Part shown: piece by piece, positions 35,973-47,891 of the stretch | How positions within the stretch are numbered: the first letter of the stretch is position 1 | Layout: each line of letters opens with the position of its first letter | Origin: Pedobacter psychrotolerans | GTDB lineage: Bacteria > Bacteroidota > Bacteroidia > Sphingobacteriales > Sphingobacteriaceae | NCBI RefSeq assembly: GCF_004340665.1 | Contig: NZ_SLWO01000004.1 | Coordinates: 558,001 to 622,000 of the forward strand | DNA length: 64,000 bases | Direction: 5' to 3' | Position numbers and translations under genes: made by a program | Notes under the pieces: generated by a model | The model's database searches: none | What the model was told of the DNA's origin: nothing | Seen by the model: the letters and a program-made list of their open reading frames with translations, nothing else

Positions 35973-36785
35973 ATGAACAAGTTTTACCTCACCGACATCT
36001 ATATTTATCCCATTAAATCACTTGGCGGGATTAGACTGGAACAGGCTTTAATGGAAGATGAGGGGCTTCAATATGACAGGCGCTGGATGCTCGTTGATCA
36101 TGATGGAACCTTTATTACCCAGCGCAAACATGCTCAGCTATCCATGCTACAGGTGCGGATTAAAAATGATCGGTTATATGTTAGCCATAAAGTAAATGAG
36201 GAACTGGAAATTTCTTTTAAGTTGGATGAAACTACTGGCAAGCGCATCGAAGTAACGGTGTGGGACGATGCCTCAATTGGTTTGGAAGTGAGCGAATCTG
36301 TAAATGAATGGTTTACAGCATATCTGCAATTTGAGGTCAGATTGGTGCGCATGTCTGCCGATGAAAAAATCCTGGTAGATCCAGGATATGCATCAAATGG
36401 AGAGATTAAAAGTTTTTCGGATGGTTACCCCACCCTACTTATTGGCCAGTCATCACTTGACTTGCTGAATGAAAAGTTAACTGAGTCAGTAAACATGAAT
36501 CGGTTTAGGCCTAACCTTGTTTTTTCAGGTGGAGAAGCACATATAGAAGATCATTTTAAAACCTTTTATTTGGGTAATCTCCATTTTTCTGCCGTAAAAC
36601 CATGTGCCCGGTGTGTGTTAATTACCGTAAATCAGGAAACTGGTATTAAAGGAAAAGAACCATTGAAAACATTAGCTGGCTATCGAACGTTCAATCAAAA
36701 AATTATGTTCGGGCAAAACCTGCTCCATAAAGGAACTGGTGTAATTAATATAGGTGATGAACTCAAAGTGGAAAACTGGAAGTAA
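35973..36785 (+). CDS. MOSC domain protein (YcbX/mARC type)
   Basis: 270 residues. An N-terminal MOSC_N beta-barrel domain (LTDIYIYPIKSLGGIRLEQA, GLQYDRRWMLVD) is followed by the MOSC domain with the molybdenum-cofactor-binding Cys in KPCARCVLITVNQETG and the motif NRFRPNLVFSG. Proteins of this kind bind Mo cofactor and, with an electron donor, reduce N-hydroxylated compounds; no ferredoxin domain is attached here, whereas YcbX has one at its C-terminus. No signal peptide, so cytoplasmic. It stands alone, 97 bp after the TolC-type gene. Along with the hydroxylase at 1654 it shows that the organism uses molybdenum cofactor. Confidence 0.9.
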   Translation: MNKFYLTDIYIYPIKSLGGIRLEQALMEDEGLQYDRRWMLVDHDGTFITQRKHAQLSMLQVRIKNDRLYVSHKVNEELEISFKLDETTGKRIEVTVWDDASIGLEVSESVNEWFTAYLQFEVRLVRMSADEKILVDPGYASNGEIKSFSDGYPTLLIGQSSLDLLNEKLTESVNMNRFRPNLVFSGGEAHIEDHFKTFYLGNLHFSAVKPCARCVLITVNQETGIKGKEPLKTLAGYRTFNQKIMFGQNLLHKGTGVINIGDELKVENWK

Positions 36786-37044
36786 TAATTAAAACAAGTT
36801 TGATAAACTTTTAATTAATTAGAAAGGTTCTAAATAATTATTGCGATTATTGAAGGATATTTTATCAAAATTATATTGAAATATGTAAAACAAATTTGAC
36901 TACATTGGCCTTTAATGACTTAGATAGGGCTTACAAAAATTATAAATCATCAGCTTTTTCGATAAGAAATCTGAAAAGATAGATGATATAACATTAGGAA
37001 AGATCCGCTAATAAAATATAAATAAGCTTAACGAAGCATAAATA

Positions 37045-38544
37045 ATGAATAAGTTTAATCAAGAGTTTCCAGAATTTTTAAAAACCTTTGAACAAAATCT
37101 AAAACATCTCTTTCAGGAAAAACATAATATCGATCAGCTAAGTCTGCAAAGAGGCCTCCCGCCTGAACTGCTGACAGCAATCATGGATCATGTTCCCTTA
37201 TCAGTAGCCGTTCCATCAGCGTTTGGTGGCAGAGGCTGTAAGGTTAAAGAATGTCTTGGCATCCTGTCTGCAGCTTCGTATGAATCACTATCACTTTCTT
37301 TAACCTTTGGAATTAATATCGCTTTATTTTTAGAGCCGGTAGCTAAATATGGCCACGATGATATTAAACAAGGGATTTTCGATAAGTTTTTGAAAGAACA
37401 GAATATGGGTGGTTTAATGATTACTGAACCTAATTTTGGAAGTGATGCATTAAATATGCGAACCACAAGTAAAGAAACTGAAAACGGCTATCAAATTAAA
37501 GGAACAAAGCATTGGCAGGGACTTACCGGAATGGCCAATTATTGGATTGTTGCAGCCAGAAATGAGGGTACTGACGGTTCTTTAGCCAGAGATATTGATT
37601 TTTTTGTTTGTGAGGATGCTATAGCAGCACAACACATTCATGTAGAAGAATATTATGATAACGCTGGTTTATATCTTATTCCATACGGACTGAATCAACT
37701 GGATCTTACTGTACCCAAAAACCAGAAACTTATCCCTGAAACCACCGGTATTAAAATGATGCTGGATATTTTGCACCGAAGCAGAATGCAGTTTCCTGGA
37801 ATGGGAATGGGCTTTATTAAACGGATGCTGGATGAAGCTTATCACCAATGTGATAACAGAAAGGTTGGCGTGGGTAATTTGCTTGGTATGGATAACGTTA
37901 AGTTTCAGATTTCCAGGTTGCAAGCAGCTTATACCATTTGTTCTGCCATGTGTGCTAAAAGTTCATCCATTAGCGGTATTGAAAATAGCTTAGCTACTGA
38001 AGGACTGGAAGCCAACACCATGAAAACAGTTGTAACCGACCTGATGCAGGAAAGCGCACAATTATTAGTGCAATTATCTGGTGCAAAAGGTTACCGTACC
38101 AGCCATATTGGTGGTCGTGGAATTATGGATAGCCGCCCTTTCCAAATCTTTGAAGGATCCAATGAAATGCTTTACGCACAAATTGGCGAAATGATTATCA
38201 AAGGCATGAAAAAGCAAAAACAACCTCAGCTTTATCAGTACTTAAAAGAATTTCCATTAACTGTACAAGCAGCAGACTATTTCAAAGCGGAACTTTCTTT
38301 CACACCGGATGATCAGTTGGTCCAAAGAAAACTGGTTGACCTCGGAAGAATCGTAGCCAGAATCATTTGCGTGGGCTATGTAATCGATCTTTCAGAAAAG
38401 GGATTTAGAAAAGAATTGGTAGATAATTGCATCGTAATGTTGCAACAAGAAGTGGCCAGTTTAATCACCTCTCTTCGATTTAACAATAAAGTGGTAGAAG
38501 TGAGTGATTACCATATGGATAGTTTATGGCTTGATTTTGCATAA
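37045..38544 (+). CDS. Acyl-CoA dehydrogenase family protein
   Basis: 499 residues. Acyl-CoA dehydrogenase fold: N-terminal helical domain, middle beta domain (about 120-240, MGGLMITEPNFGSDALNMRT, GYQIKGTKHWQG) and C-terminal helical domain with the catalytic-glutamate segment FQIFEGSNEMLYAQ and the FAD/CoA-contact segment LLVQLSGAKGYR. The C-terminal extension of about 100 residues makes it longer than typical (about 380). The substrate is unknown; no other beta-oxidation gene is next to it, so a role in a specialised lipid or polyketide-like pathway is possible. It is a single-gene unit closed by the terminator at 38605. Confidence 0.9.
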   Translation: MNKFNQEFPEFLKTFEQNLKHLFQEKHNIDQLSLQRGLPPELLTAIMDHVPLSVAVPSAFGGRGCKVKECLGILSAASYESLSLSLTFGINIALFLEPVAKYGHDDIKQGIFDKFLKEQNMGGLMITEPNFGSDALNMRTTSKETENGYQIKGTKHWQGLTGMANYWIVAARNEGTDGSLARDIDFFVCEDAIAAQHIHVEEYYDNAGLYLIPYGLNQLDLTVPKNQKLIPETTGIKMMLDILHRSRMQFPGMGMGFIKRMLDEAYHQCDNRKVGVGNLLGMDNVKFQISRLQAAYTICSAMCAKSSSISGIENSLATEGLEANTMKTVVTDLMQESAQLLVQLSGAKGYRTSHIGGRGIMDSRPFQIFEGSNEMLYAQIGEMIIKGMKKQKQPQLYQYLKEFPLTVQAADYFKAELSFTPDDQLVQRKLVDLGRIVARIICVGYVIDLSEKGFRKELVDNCIVMLQQEVASLITSLRFNNKVVEVSDYHMDSLWLDFA

Positions 38545-38604
38545 GCAATTGTAAAAGATGAAGTCAGCAGTATTTAAATAATTTATTTTCCTTTTAAAAA
38601 ACAC

Positions 38605-38633
38605 AAGTCGTAGCCTTCCGCTACGACTTTTTT
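38605..38633 (+). terminator. Intrinsic terminator after the acyl-CoA dehydrogenase gene
   Basis: AAGTCGTAGC (38605-38614) pairs with GCTACGACTT (38620-38629) around 5 bases, followed by a T-run. It uses the same stem core GTCGTAGC as the terminator at 17906. Confidence 0.88.
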
Positions 38634-38729
38634 CTTTTTGGTGGTTAACCCTATCCGCCTAGCGGCACCTTTCTCCTTGAAGGGAAAGGGCGAAAGAAAA
38701 TAATATTTTTAGAAATTTCTATGGTGATC

Positions 38730-38765
38730 GCAATTTCCCTCCTTAGGAGGGGTGCCTGAAAGCGC
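38730..38765. repeat. Partial copy of the GGAGGGG dispersed repeat
   Basis: GATCGCAATTTCCCTCCTTAGGAGGGGTGCC resembles the centre of the repeats at 26781 and 31264 (GATCGCCATTCCCCTCCTTTGGAGGGG). The palindrome CCCTCCTTAGGAGGG could fold. Lies between convergent genes. Confidence 0.55.
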
Positions 38766-38805
38766 ATTAAAAAATTATTTACTTATAACTAGCTTGAGGT
38801 AACTG

Positions 38806-40770
38806 TTATTGTTTAACAATTTTAAATTCGGTTCGTCGATTTAACTGATGTGCGGTATCGCTACAATTTACACCATTCGCACAATGATTTAATAGCTTTG
38901 TTTCACCATATCCTTTTGCTTCGATTCGATTTTTCTTAATTCCTCTCAAAATAATATACTGCATGGCAGATTCAGCTCTTTTTTGTGAGAGTCTCAGATT
39001 AAAAGCATCGTCACCCCGACTATCTGTATGAGAACCCATTTCAATCCAAAGGGTTGGATTATCATTCATCACTTTAACCACTTTATCCAGTTCGGCTGCT
39101 GCATCTGCACGGATATTCCATTTTTCAAAATCGTAATAAATATTTTCTAGCCTGATTCCTTTGTTCAGTTCTATTGGTTGCAAATGTAAATCCTGAGCAA
39201 TTACCTGTGAACTCGTTAGATTAATCGTGGCTAGATTTTCCACATCGGCGCGATAGTTGGTCATTTTTGCAGATACATTATATTCAGATTCGCCCGCCAA
39301 GCCAAATTGATACGCACCATTATCATCTGTTTCCACTTTCAAACTTTCACCATTTACCTTCGCCAAGGTTACCAATGCACCAGCTATGGGTTGATTGGTT
39401 TTTTGATCGTAAACCTTACCTACAAGTTTAAAAGCAAGAATTAATTTCTGATCAAGGGTGTATATATCATCACTACCCATACCATTTGAGCGGTTTGATG
39501 AGAGGTAAGCTACACCACCTTTTTCATTTAGGCTAAAAGCAAAATCATCTTGAGGAGAATTAAAGGGATAACCCAGGTTTTTGATTTGCCCAATTCTTGC
39601 ACCATACCTTAATGCCTGGAATACATCCAGCCCTCCCATTCCAACATACCCATCACTGGCGAAAAACAAATTATTGTTGGCATCAAAAACTGGATTACGC
39701 TCATTGCCTTCCGTATTAATTTCTTCCAGATTGAAGGGTTTTCCCCAATCACCTGCATCGGTTTTTCTACAAACATAAATATCTGTACCACCTTTACCGC
39801 CAGGTTTGTTTGAAGAAAAATACAAACTGGTTCCATCAGTAGAAATAAATGGATCACCAACTGAATACTCATTTACAGCATTATAGGCAAAAGAAACAGG
39901 TTCACCCCAATTGCCACGGGCATCTTTGGTACTGCTATAAATTTCTACATTAACCGTGGCAGGCTTATTTTTTACTTTTTCTAAATCCTGAGGAATTCGC
40001 GTCATCGTAAAATACATCGTGTTCCCATCTTTGGTAAAGGTTGCAGCGCCTACATGATAACGTGTGCCTGTTTTAATCGGAAATAGTTTCAAACTATCGG
40101 CAGGTGATGACTTAATATAAAGTTTGAAATAACCATTACCCGTTCCGCCATAAATATTTTTATCTGGTTTTCTAGCTCCATCAAATCTAAATAAAGCTGA
40201 TTTTTCTTTTGATTGAAAACCTTTGTCCAGACGGTCTGATGTAAATACAACAGCCCCATTATAATTGATAGCACCCCAATCTGATTGTGTACTATTTAAC
40301 GTTTTTTGATTGATGAGTTCAATCTGTTTCGGATTTTTCATCCATTTCAAAGCCGAATCACAAGAGGCCAGCCAAACATTTGCTTGTCTTTCAGAAATAT
40401 CTTTACCTGCATTGATATAGGCTTTATATTGCGCTTTGGCTTCCCTATATTTTGAATTGCTTTGAAGCGCTTTTGCATAGCCTAAAATATTTTCAGGCTT
40501 ACTCCCTGGCATTTTTACAGCGATGGCAAACCAGCTTTCTGCCTGCTGATAATTGTTGCTGAATGCATAAGCACTTGCTAACCGCTCTGCCGCATGTAAA
40601 CTTTCTTTTTTCTTGAAGGCTTGTTCATATAAATCAATGGCCTTTGAATAGTTAAATAATTCAAATTGCTGATCTGCTTCTTTTAATACATACTGTGCTT
40701 TTGCTGAAAAAGAAACAGCAAGCAGGCAGCAGGCAAAAAAACAGAACGCTAGTAAAATTCTTTTCATCAT
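38806..40770 (-). CDS. OmpA-family protein with TPR, PD40 repeats and carboxypeptidase-like domain
   Basis: 654 residues with a signal peptide (LLAFCFFACCLLAVSFSAKAQ). Domain order: TPR-like helices (about 25-135), WD40-like PD40 beta-propeller repeats (about 175-430, for example DPFISTDGTSLYFSSNKPGG and PVFDANNNLFFASDGYVGMG), a carboxypeptidase regulatory-like fold (about 440-530) and a C-terminal OmpA peptidoglycan-binding domain (about 545-650, MGSHTDSRGDDAFNLRLSQK, KGYGETKLLNHCANGVN). Homologues with this layout commonly accompany PorP/SprF genes and are thought to anchor surface machinery to the cell wall. It is the third gene of the type IX operon, 32 bp after the PorP/SprF gene. Confidence 0.93.
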   Translation of the reverse strand: MMKRILLAFCFFACCLLAVSFSAKAQYVLKEADQQFELFNYSKAIDLYEQAFKKKESLHAAERLASAYAFSNNYQQAESWFAIAVKMPGSKPENILGYAKALQSNSKYREAKAQYKAYINAGKDISERQANVWLASCDSALKWMKNPKQIELINQKTLNSTQSDWGAINYNGAVVFTSDRLDKGFQSKEKSALFRFDGARKPDKNIYGGTGNGYFKLYIKSSPADSLKLFPIKTGTRYHVGAATFTKDGNTMYFTMTRIPQDLEKVKNKPATVNVEIYSSTKDARGNWGEPVSFAYNAVNEYSVGDPFISTDGTSLYFSSNKPGGKGGTDIYVCRKTDAGDWGKPFNLEEINTEGNERNPVFDANNNLFFASDGYVGMGGLDVFQALRYGARIGQIKNLGYPFNSPQDDFAFSLNEKGGVAYLSSNRSNGMGSDDIYTLDQKLILAFKLVGKVYDQKTNQPIAGALVTLAKVNGESLKVETDDNGAYQFGLAGESEYNVSAKMTNYRADVENLATINLTSSQVIAQDLHLQPIELNKGIRLENIYYDFEKWNIRADAAAELDKVVKVMNDNPTLWIEMGSHTDSRGDDAFNLRLSQKRAESAMQYIILRGIKKNRIEAKGYGETKLLNHCANGVNCSDTAHQLNRRTEFKIVKQ

Positions 40771-40802
40771 ATATCTATATAATCCTTTAAATAATCAAAT
40801 GA

Positions 40803-41777
40803 TTAAAAAACGCGTGGTGTAGCCAACCTGATGTTTGGCCTGATGAACGAATAAGCAATGGAAATTTCATGTGTGCCACCGCTGTATCCTTGTAAAGGTC
40901 CGATAGAAAAATCATACCCATAACCAATTCTTAATCGCTCTGATGGGAAAATCTGAACCGCAGCAACTACAGCATTTCTTGAAGAAAGATCTTTTTGAAG
41001 GTAACTTTTATCATAAATTTTTATGCCTGTACGATAAGAACCTCCTACCCATAAAACATCCTTAATCATTAAAAAAGCATTTACATCTAAACTGGTTGGG
41101 CCACCCCGATCATCTTTTAACAGAAACGATGGCTTAATCTGAAAATCTTCAGAAAGGGGCAATAATGCACCCGCCGTTAAATAATAATGTGGTTTGGGTT
41201 GCGGGATAAAAGCATAACGGTCAATATTAATATAGGTGGCAATCAGGTTATCTGCAGAAAAACCGACATAATAGCGATCGTTAGCAAAATACACACCGGC
41301 TCTGGCATCAGGAACAATTGTGCTTTGTACGCCAACTGGCTGAAAGGGTTCAGGATTGTTTGGGTTAAGCATCGATCCGTCAATCCCCAATTGTACCATA
41401 CCTATGCCTAAACCAAGTGCCAGCCTTGAGCTTCCATCATCATTCATCCGGATGCGGTAAGCATAATTGCCATAAATACCTAAGTTGGTTTGCGCCCCTA
41501 ACTTATCGCTTGAAACCTGAAGAGCAAGCCCAACGTTACCATTGTTTGCGGTGGCATCAACAGCTAATGACATGCTGCGAGGTGCCCCGGTAATACCCGT
41601 CCACTGACTGCGATAAAAGCTATGTACGTTAAGTACTTCTTTATAACCAGCATAGGCCGGATTAATATAAATTCCGTTAAACATGTACTGGCTGTATTGC
41701 ACATCTTGCTGTGCAACAGAACGTTGCGACAACAATAAAACATAACAACCGATTAACAATAATATTTTTTTCATCAT
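40803..41777 (-). CDS. PorP/SprF-family type IX secretion membrane protein
   Basis: 324 residues, signal peptide (ILLLIGCYVLLLSQRSVAQ) and an outer-membrane barrel with the family motifs QDVQYSQYMFNGIYINPAYAG and HSFYRSQWTGITGAPRSM, and the ending GTHEISIAYSF. SprF-type proteins pair with large type B-CTD proteins such as SprB and are needed for their secretion or surface attachment. The upstream neighbour, 57 bp away, is exactly such a giant protein, so this is its dedicated partner by inference. Confidence 0.95.
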   Translation of the reverse strand: MMKKILLLIGCYVLLLSQRSVAQQDVQYSQYMFNGIYINPAYAGYKEVLNVHSFYRSQWTGITGAPRSMSLAVDATANNGNVGLALQVSSDKLGAQTNLGIYGNYAYRIRMNDDGSSRLALGLGIGMVQLGIDGSMLNPNNPEPFQPVGVQSTIVPDARAGVYFANDRYYVGFSADNLIATYINIDRYAFIPQPKPHYYLTAGALLPLSEDFQIKPSFLLKDDRGGPTSLDVNAFLMIKDVLWVGGSYRTGIKIYDKSYLQKDLSSRNAVVAAVQIFPSERLRIGYGYDFSIGPLQGYSGGTHEISIAYSFIRPNIRLATPRVF

Positions 41778-41834
41778 CTTAATATCTCTAAGAGAAGTTA
41801 TCTTTTACTAGAGTAACTTCTTAAAAGCCATTTT

Positions 41835-44800
41835 CTAGTTTTTAAATGCCCTGATTAATGTAACGTACCCCTTGAATACTTCCACTTCATTACTATCTTG
41901 TTTTTTAACACGCAGCAAGTAATAGTAAGTACCTTCATTCAAACCTTCACCTGTCCAATTGTTTTGGTATCCTTTTGCATGAAATACTTCATTACCCCAT
42001 CGGTTAATGATTTGCAGCTCATTTGACTGATACTGGTTTAAACCAATAATTTCAAATGCATCGTTAATACCATCCCCATTTGGCGTGAACAGGTTTGGAA
42101 TCTTAATTTCTGTAAAATTTACCGTGATCACTACTGACGCTACATTGGTATAGTATCCATTCGCATCTTTCACCCTGTAGGTAAAGATGTCATTACCGGT
42201 AAAGCCTGTATTGGGAATAAAGATTACTGTACCATCTGTATTTAATACGATGCGGCCATTTTTAGGTTGACTAACAATTTCTACACTTGATTTTACAAAA
42301 GCCGAACTTCCGGCATCATCGTTTAACAGAAGATTAATGGTTACTGGTGTATTTACTATACTCGCACCCGAATCATCAACAGCTTTTGGTGATTTAGGGA
42401 AACTGGTAACTGTAGGTGAATCATTATTTTCCGCTGTACCGGAAATATCACTCACACTGGCACCACCAGCTGTTTTCGCATTTATGGTTGCTATATTGTT
42501 TACCATACCCAAATCTTTATCTGCCTGTGTGATGGTATAAATGGCTAGATCAGTTACCGTTGCTCCAGGAATTAAACCACCAGCAACTGCAATCACTTTA
42601 TTATTAATCCCTAGCTTGGTATCTGTTAAGGTCACACTATTTAAAGTTAGTGCCCCTGTATTTTTGATAAGAAATGTATAAGTGATTTGATTATTGTTCA
42701 ATACAGCTGTTTTAATTAATACGATAGAACTGCTGGCAGGTATATTCGTTGGGGTTACTGTTACCGGAATCGTTACCGTAGCAACTCCACCTTTACCATC
42801 ACTCACGGTAACCGTGAATGAATCTGCCCCGGTGTATCCTGCTGCTGGTGTATAAACATAAGTGCCATTACTCAAGACCACTGTTCCGTGAGCTGGTGCC
42901 ACCGAGATATTGAATATCAGTACGTCACCATCTATATCGGATGCAGTGATGACTCCGTTTACCTGTGTGTTTTCAGTTGTTGTAATTCCCGGAGCACTTG
43001 CAACAGGAGCTCGATTGTCTCTAATATTAACTATAGCAGGTATCGTTATCGCTGTAATGCGTGGATTATCAGTAGTGCCAATCAGGGTTAAAATGACTGT
43101 TTCGTTTCCTTCATTAAGGTTATCATCCAGCACAGGCACGTTCAAAGTCACTGACGTTGCACCTACCGGGATGATAATTGAAGAACCTATTGAAGTATAA
43201 TCTAATCCTGCTGTTGCTGTTCCTGATACCAAAAAATCTATTTTAGTATCAGTTGTAGAAACCTGACTAAGTGTAAAAGTAAATTGCGCTGAAGTTGATG
43301 GTTCGGCCCCATCTTTCGTTGCGGTTACGATAACCGTTCCGGTTGTTCCATCAATAATGCTGATGGTTGCAGGTACGGGAAGAATCACCAGTGATGGATT
43401 GGTTGAGGTGGTGAGGGTTGCGATTACGGTTTCGTTTCCTTCGATCAACACATCTCCAAGAACCGGAATTTGAATCACTGCTGTAGTTTCACCCGCCGGA
43501 ATTGTTACTATTTTAACTATTGCTGTATAGTCAGCTCCTTCTATGGCCATGCCACGCAAAGTATAACTGATTTCAGTATTAATATTAGAAGGTTTGCTTA
43601 ATGTAACGATAAATTTTCCATTGACAACACCATTTTCATTTCCGTCATTTCCTGCTGTTATAGAGGCAACAATTGGGCGATTATCCAGAATGGTAGTACG
43701 CACAGCCGCATTTCCAAGGCTAGCAGGACCGCTTAGGTTTTGAATGGTGATGGTGTAATTTTCGTCATCTTCATTTATGCCATCATCATTAATGCCCACC
43801 GGAAAAATAATGGTGCTGCCTGGCTGCCCTAATATGGTACCCGCAGGAAATGTAAGTGTTTGTGGGCTGAAGATATAATCAGCAGAATTTGTAGTCCCAT
43901 TACTAATTCCAGTAACAACCGAAACCGGTGAAGCCAGAACTGTACCTGCTGTTCCTGAAAGGGTGACAGTATAACTAACCGTTCCGGCGTTTTCATTTAC
44001 TGAAACGGGGCCTGATAATATTATTGTTGGATAAATAAATACCCTGACTAATATTGGATCACTCACTACGCCATCTACAGTGGTCAGGGTATAAGTGTAA
44101 GTGTCTGTTCCGGTATATCCACTATTTGGGGTGTAGGTTACTTGTCCCGCAGCATCAACAGTTGTTGATCCATGGGCACCATTACTAGCGGTAACCATAC
44201 TATTAATAGCAGTTTCATCGTCATTCGCTTTTACGGCAGTAAGAACCGGTGTATTTGCCAATGTTGTAACATCATCGGTAGCGCCAACGGGTTTAACTTC
44301 AATGATAAATGTTTGGGCCAGACTTTGATCAATTCCACCGTTTTCAGTGCCGCCATTATCGTGGATGACCACTGAAACATTTGCCCTGCCGGCAAAGTTA
44401 CCTGAAGGTGTAAAAGTTAAACTTCCGTTAGGAGATACAGCTGGCTGAACACTAAATAAAGCATTGTTATCATTACCAGTAATAAAATCAACAACCTGTG
44501 CCGATTCATTTACCGGACCAGTACTGATTCCTGATGCCCATCCGGTTATAGTTTGCAAACCTGAATCTGCATTAACCAGCTGATTGCTACCTTTTGCAAA
44601 TGCAGGTACGTCATTGACAGGAACCACTGTGATATTAACGGTTACCAGTGAGGTTCCACATGCATTATCATTTACCAAAACCGTAAAAGAATCAGCACCG
44701 TTATAATTTAATCCAGGTGCATAAATATATGTACCCGACTCAGAAACAGTAACTGTTCCATGGCCCGGATCGGCGGCTTTTGTGTAAATCAGATTATTTC

Positions 44801-47800
44801 CATCCGGATCTGTTGTAGTTGCACTCCCTGTTAACACAATATCCTCATTCGTAGTTACTGCATATGTATTTGCCAGTGGCTTATTAGTGATGTTAATGAT
44901 TGCACTACCGTTCATTGTCTGTATGCAAGCTGGCATATTAGAATCCGTAGCCACTATGGTATAGATACCAGACAATGTCTGATTACCAAATGAAATGGCA
45001 GAACCATTGCCCTGAACCGGATTCCCCGTATTGATACCAGCGATCTGCAGTTGATAACTTACACCTGTTTGTGAGTTGGATAAACCGACCACTATACCGG
45101 AGGTGCCTGCACAGTAAGTTCCTCCTCCAGTTACATTGTAAATAACCGGCAAAGGTTTAATAGTGATCTGAACAACTCCGCTTACCGTTGGGATAGCACA
45201 ACTACCTGAAGTTACCTGCCTGCGAAAAAATGTAGTTGAAGTAAGCACACCAGGATCGTACGAAATCTGAATAGCTCCGCTGATGTTGTTAAAATTTAAG
45301 TTATCCAAACTAGACTGCCATTGATAATTATAGCTACCCGAACCATCAATAGGTACAGTACCTGTAATAATTCCCGGATCGCCACTTTCACAAAAAGTCG
45401 CAATGGTAGGCGCGGTTATTATGTTATTACTTAATACTGATTGTATGGTAATGGTTAAGACATTTGTCGCCACACGATCACATGTACTTCCCGTAGCACC
45501 ATCCAATCTTCTGAAATAGGTGGTTTGATTTAAAGTAGGAGCATCATAAATAGCTAAATTAGCACCTGAAATATCTGTAAAATTTGCCGATGCACTTGTG
45601 GTAGAGGATTGCCATTGATAGCTATAGCTACCTGCTCCTCCTGAAGGTGCAGACTGTGTAAAAGGCTCAGGATCTCCTGTTGTACAAAATGTCTGATCTC
45701 CAGAAATTGTTCCTGCTGTAAGCGCAGGAGTTATTGTAACCACGATCGGAACTTTATCGCTTTCACAACTTCCATTAGTTTGTGTAACATAATAGGTTGT
45801 ATTTCCCACTAGTGACGTGCTGGGAATCGGAGCATTGGTGCTCGAAGTTCCATTTACACTTGTATACCACAATAAAGTATCTCCGGCAGGTGGGCTAGAG
45901 ACAGAAGAAACTAATGAAGACGCAGTTGTACCCTGACAATACACCACAGTGCTTTTAACTATTATTGGATTTATCGGTGTAGAAAGCCTGGTGGTACTTG
46001 TATTATTTGATGTATTTTCAGGTGGTTCAATATCATTAGAAGCACTTGCCGAATAATAATTGTGGTAAGCAATTTTTGCTTCATCATTATAATTCCCAGA
46101 GCCTGTCAGCGTATAAGTGATCGGAAAATTATAGTACTTGCCAGCTTGGACATCTATCATCTGGTTACTGATGTATGTTACTGTAGATCCTGATTGTGAG
46201 ATATCCCATCCAACATTCGAACCTGCAGCAAAGGTATATCCGGAAGGGACAATTTTTGTAATCACTAAATGGTTACCAATCGCAGCATTAGAAAGATTTT
46301 CCATTGGCTTATTACCAACATTACCAGCTCTCATGGTAAAAGTTGTTGTGGTATTACCTGAAGTATTCAAACAATAACGATCAGCTGTTTTATCTATAAT
46401 AGCATCTGTGCCTGTTGCCTGAACAGGAATACTCACAACTGATGTATTATTATTTAAATCCTCGTCCTGAATATCAGTAGTGGTAATATTAACGGTGTTG
46501 CTAAGCACATTACCGGCCGGAATTGCATTCAGTGATCCTGAAACTACAATTTTTGCAGCTGCGTTTGCGGCAATATTAAAATTACCGGTGATCTTGCCGC
46601 TTGTATTTGGGCTGGCAGGTGTAAAATTAGAACTTGTAAATCCGGTTGGAGTAATACTATTAATGGTAAAGGCACCGTTATCCAATGGGTTGCCCTTGGC
46701 ATCAGTGAGTTGATCATTGAATTGCACATTAGTTAATGCGGCGTTGGTATCATTGATCACATCCAGTGTATAAGTTAATCCAATATTTGTACCCGCCTGA
46801 AGAATATCACGGTTTGCTCGTTTTACAACCCGAATGTTACCTGGAGTAGTTACTAGTAAATTACGGATCTCATGATAGTTATAAGCCCCACCACTTGATG
46901 CAGCAAAACCCATTTTTAATATTGATGGCGGTACATCCGGAGATAAATAATTGATCAATTCTACAAATGAACCGTCCGCAGATTTTGCCATTCTTACAAT
47001 AACCCTATACTGCCCAGCTTCAGGCTTTATTTCAATCTGTACTCTTCTGAAAAATTGTTCATCGGTAGGCCTGATATCTGAAAAGGAATTTCCTGTTCCC
47101 GTACCAACATTATAATCAATTTCATTTCGTAGTCTGATATCACCAATTGTACCACTTCTATCTCCTAAACGTACGCCGGTTAGAAATCTATTGGTGGGTA
47201 ATATGCCGTTAACAATATCCTCTGTCCTATTTGGTGTGGTAATACCGCGAACAACCACGGCATTAGCTGTTTCACTCGTACCAAAACCACCATTTCTACC
47301 CTCAATGGCATTTCCATAATTCCCAAATGCATCCAGGCCTACGCTGATATAACCACCAGCCAAGCCATCAAGAACTGGAGGTGTTGATTGAATATTAGGT
47401 GCATAGCCTAAAGAACCCCCGAAGCCACCTAACCTAAAAGGCTGTGTAGCATCAAATAAGAATACAGCAATGCCGTCGCCACCATTATAATTATGTTCAC
47501 TATTGGCTGCATTACGCCACATTTTGTATTCAAAATCGACCAATACGCCTAACGTTGAAGGAAAAGACTTATCTACATAAGCATAGCCACGTTGGTTAAC
47601 TGTTGAATTAGTTAAACGTAACCATCCGGCCCCAAGTGGATCATCTACTCCCGAAGTTAAAATTGCTGTACCATCTGCTCCGCCGGGTCCGCCGATAATC
47701 ACTTGTGGAGAACCAGATCCTCTAAAGTTCTCTGTGATTGTGAACTGTGAAAAAAGCTTAGTGGAATATGTAATAAAGAGAAAAGAAATAAAGATGAATT

Positions 47801-47891
47801 TTGCAAAAAAATTACCAAACTGATGCGTTAAGTAGTTGTAAGCAAAATTAACCCATGCACAAACATGGGAAAAAAGTAGCGTTTTAATCAT
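41835..47891 (-). CDS. Giant T9SS-secreted surface protein with type B (CHU_C) sorting domain
   Basis: 2018 residues. A long signal region (hydrophobic [15 protein letters not shown] about 29-43, likely cleavage after KLFSQ) is followed by a legume-lectin-like domain (about 50-350, [20 protein letters not shown]), DUF11-type repeats, Ig-like repeats each containing a CE/CAGT segment, cadherin-like repeats with VNDNACG or YNGADSFTV, several Calx-beta repeats (GNETVI[AL]TL, about 1290-1600), and a C-terminal gliding-motility-associated type B domain (about 1925-2018, [36 protein letters not shown]). It is exported by the type IX system and exposed on the surface as an adhesin, possibly carbohydrate binding through the lectin domain. 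First gene of an operon with PorP/SprF and OmpA-family genes. Confidence 0.94.
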   Translation of the reverse strand: MIKTLLFSHVCAWVNFAYNYLTHQFGNFFAKFIFISFLFITYSTKLFSQFTITENFRGSGSPQVIIGGPGGADGTAILTSGVDDPLGAGWLRLTNSTVNQRGYAYVDKSFPSTLGVLVDFEYKMWRNAANSEHNYNGGDGIAVFLFDATQPFRLGGFGGSLGYAPNIQSTPPVLDGLAGGYISVGLDAFGNYGNAIEGRNGGFGTSETANAVVVRGITTPNRTEDIVNGILPTNRFLTGVRLGDRSGTIGDIRLRNEIDYNVGTGTGNSFSDIRPTDEQFFRRVQIEIKPEAGQYRVIVRMAKSADGSFVELINYLSPDVPPSILKMGFAASSGGAYNYHEIRNLLVTTPGNIRVVKRANRDILQAGTNIGLTYTLDVINDTNAALTNVQFNDQLTDAKGNPLDNGAFTINSITPTGFTSSNFTPASPNTSGKITGNFNIAANAAAKIVVSGSLNAIPAGNVLSNTVNITTTDIQDEDLNNNTSVVSIPVQATGTDAIIDKTADRYCLNTSGNTTTTFTMRAGNVGNKPMENLSNAAIGNHLVITKIVPSGYTFAAGSNVGWDISQSGSTVTYISNQMIDVQAGKYYNFPITYTLTGSGNYNDEAKIAYHNYYSASASNDIEPPENTSNNTSTTRLSTPINPIIVKSTVVYCQGTTASSLVSSVSSPPAGDTLLWYTSVNGTSSTNAPIPSTSLVGNTTYYVTQTNGSCESDKVPIVVTITPALTAGTISGDQTFCTTGDPEPFTQSAPSGGAGSYSYQWQSSTTSASANFTDISGANLAIYDAPTLNQTTYFRRLDGATGSTCDRVATNVLTITIQSVLSNNIITAPTIATFCESGDPGIITGTVPIDGSGSYNYQWQSSLDNLNFNNISGAIQISYDPGVLTSTTFFRRQVTSGSCAIPTVSGVVQITIKPLPVIYNVTGGGTYCAGTSGIVVGLSNSQTGVSYQLQIAGINTGNPVQGNGSAISFGNQTLSGIYTIVATDSNMPACIQTMNGSAIINITNKPLANTYAVTTNEDIVLTGSATTTDPDGNNLIYTKAADPGHGTVTVSESGTYIYAPGLNYNGADSFTVLVNDNACGTSLVTVNITVVPVNDVPAFAKGSNQLVNADSGLQTITGWASGISTGPVNESAQVVDFITGNDNNALFSVQPAVSPNGSLTFTPSGNFAGRANVSVVIHDNGGTENGGIDQSLAQTFIIEVKPVGATDDVTTLANTPVLTAVKANDDETAINSMVTASNGAHGSTTVDAAGQVTYTPNSGYTGTDTYTYTLTTVDGVVSDPILVRVFIYPTIILSGPVSVNENAGTVSYTVTLSGTAGTVLASPVSVVTGISNGTTNSADYIFSPQTLTFPAGTILGQPGSTIIFPVGINDDGINEDDENYTITIQNLSGPASLGNAAVRTTILDNRPIVASITAGNDGNENGVVNGKFIVTLSKPSNINTEISYTLRGMAIEGADYTAIVKIVTIPAGETTAVIQIPVLGDVLIEGNETVIATLTTSTNPSLVILPVPATISIIDGTTGTVIVTATKDGAEPSTSAQFTFTLSQVSTTDTKIDFLVSGTATAGLDYTSIGSSIIIPVGATSVTLNVPVLDDNLNEGNETVILTLIGTTDNPRITAITIPAIVNIRDNRAPVASAPGITTTENTQVNGVITASDIDGDVLIFNISVAPAHGTVVLSNGTYVYTPAAGYTGADSFTVTVSDGKGGVATVTIPVTVTPTNIPASSSIVLIKTAVLNNNQITYTFLIKNTGALTLNSVTLTDTKLGINNKVIAVAGGLIPGATVTDLAIYTITQADKDLGMVNNIATINAKTAGGASVSDISGTAENNDSPTVTSFPKSPKAVDDSGASIVNTPVTINLLLNDDAGSSAFVKSSVEIVSQPKNGRIVLNTDGTVIFIPNTGFTGNDIFTYRVKDANGYYTNVASVVITVNFTEIKIPNLFTPNGDGINDAFEIIGLNQYQSNELQIINRWGNEVFHAKGYQNNWTGEGLNEGTYYYLLRVKKQDSNEVEVFKGYVTLIRAFKN

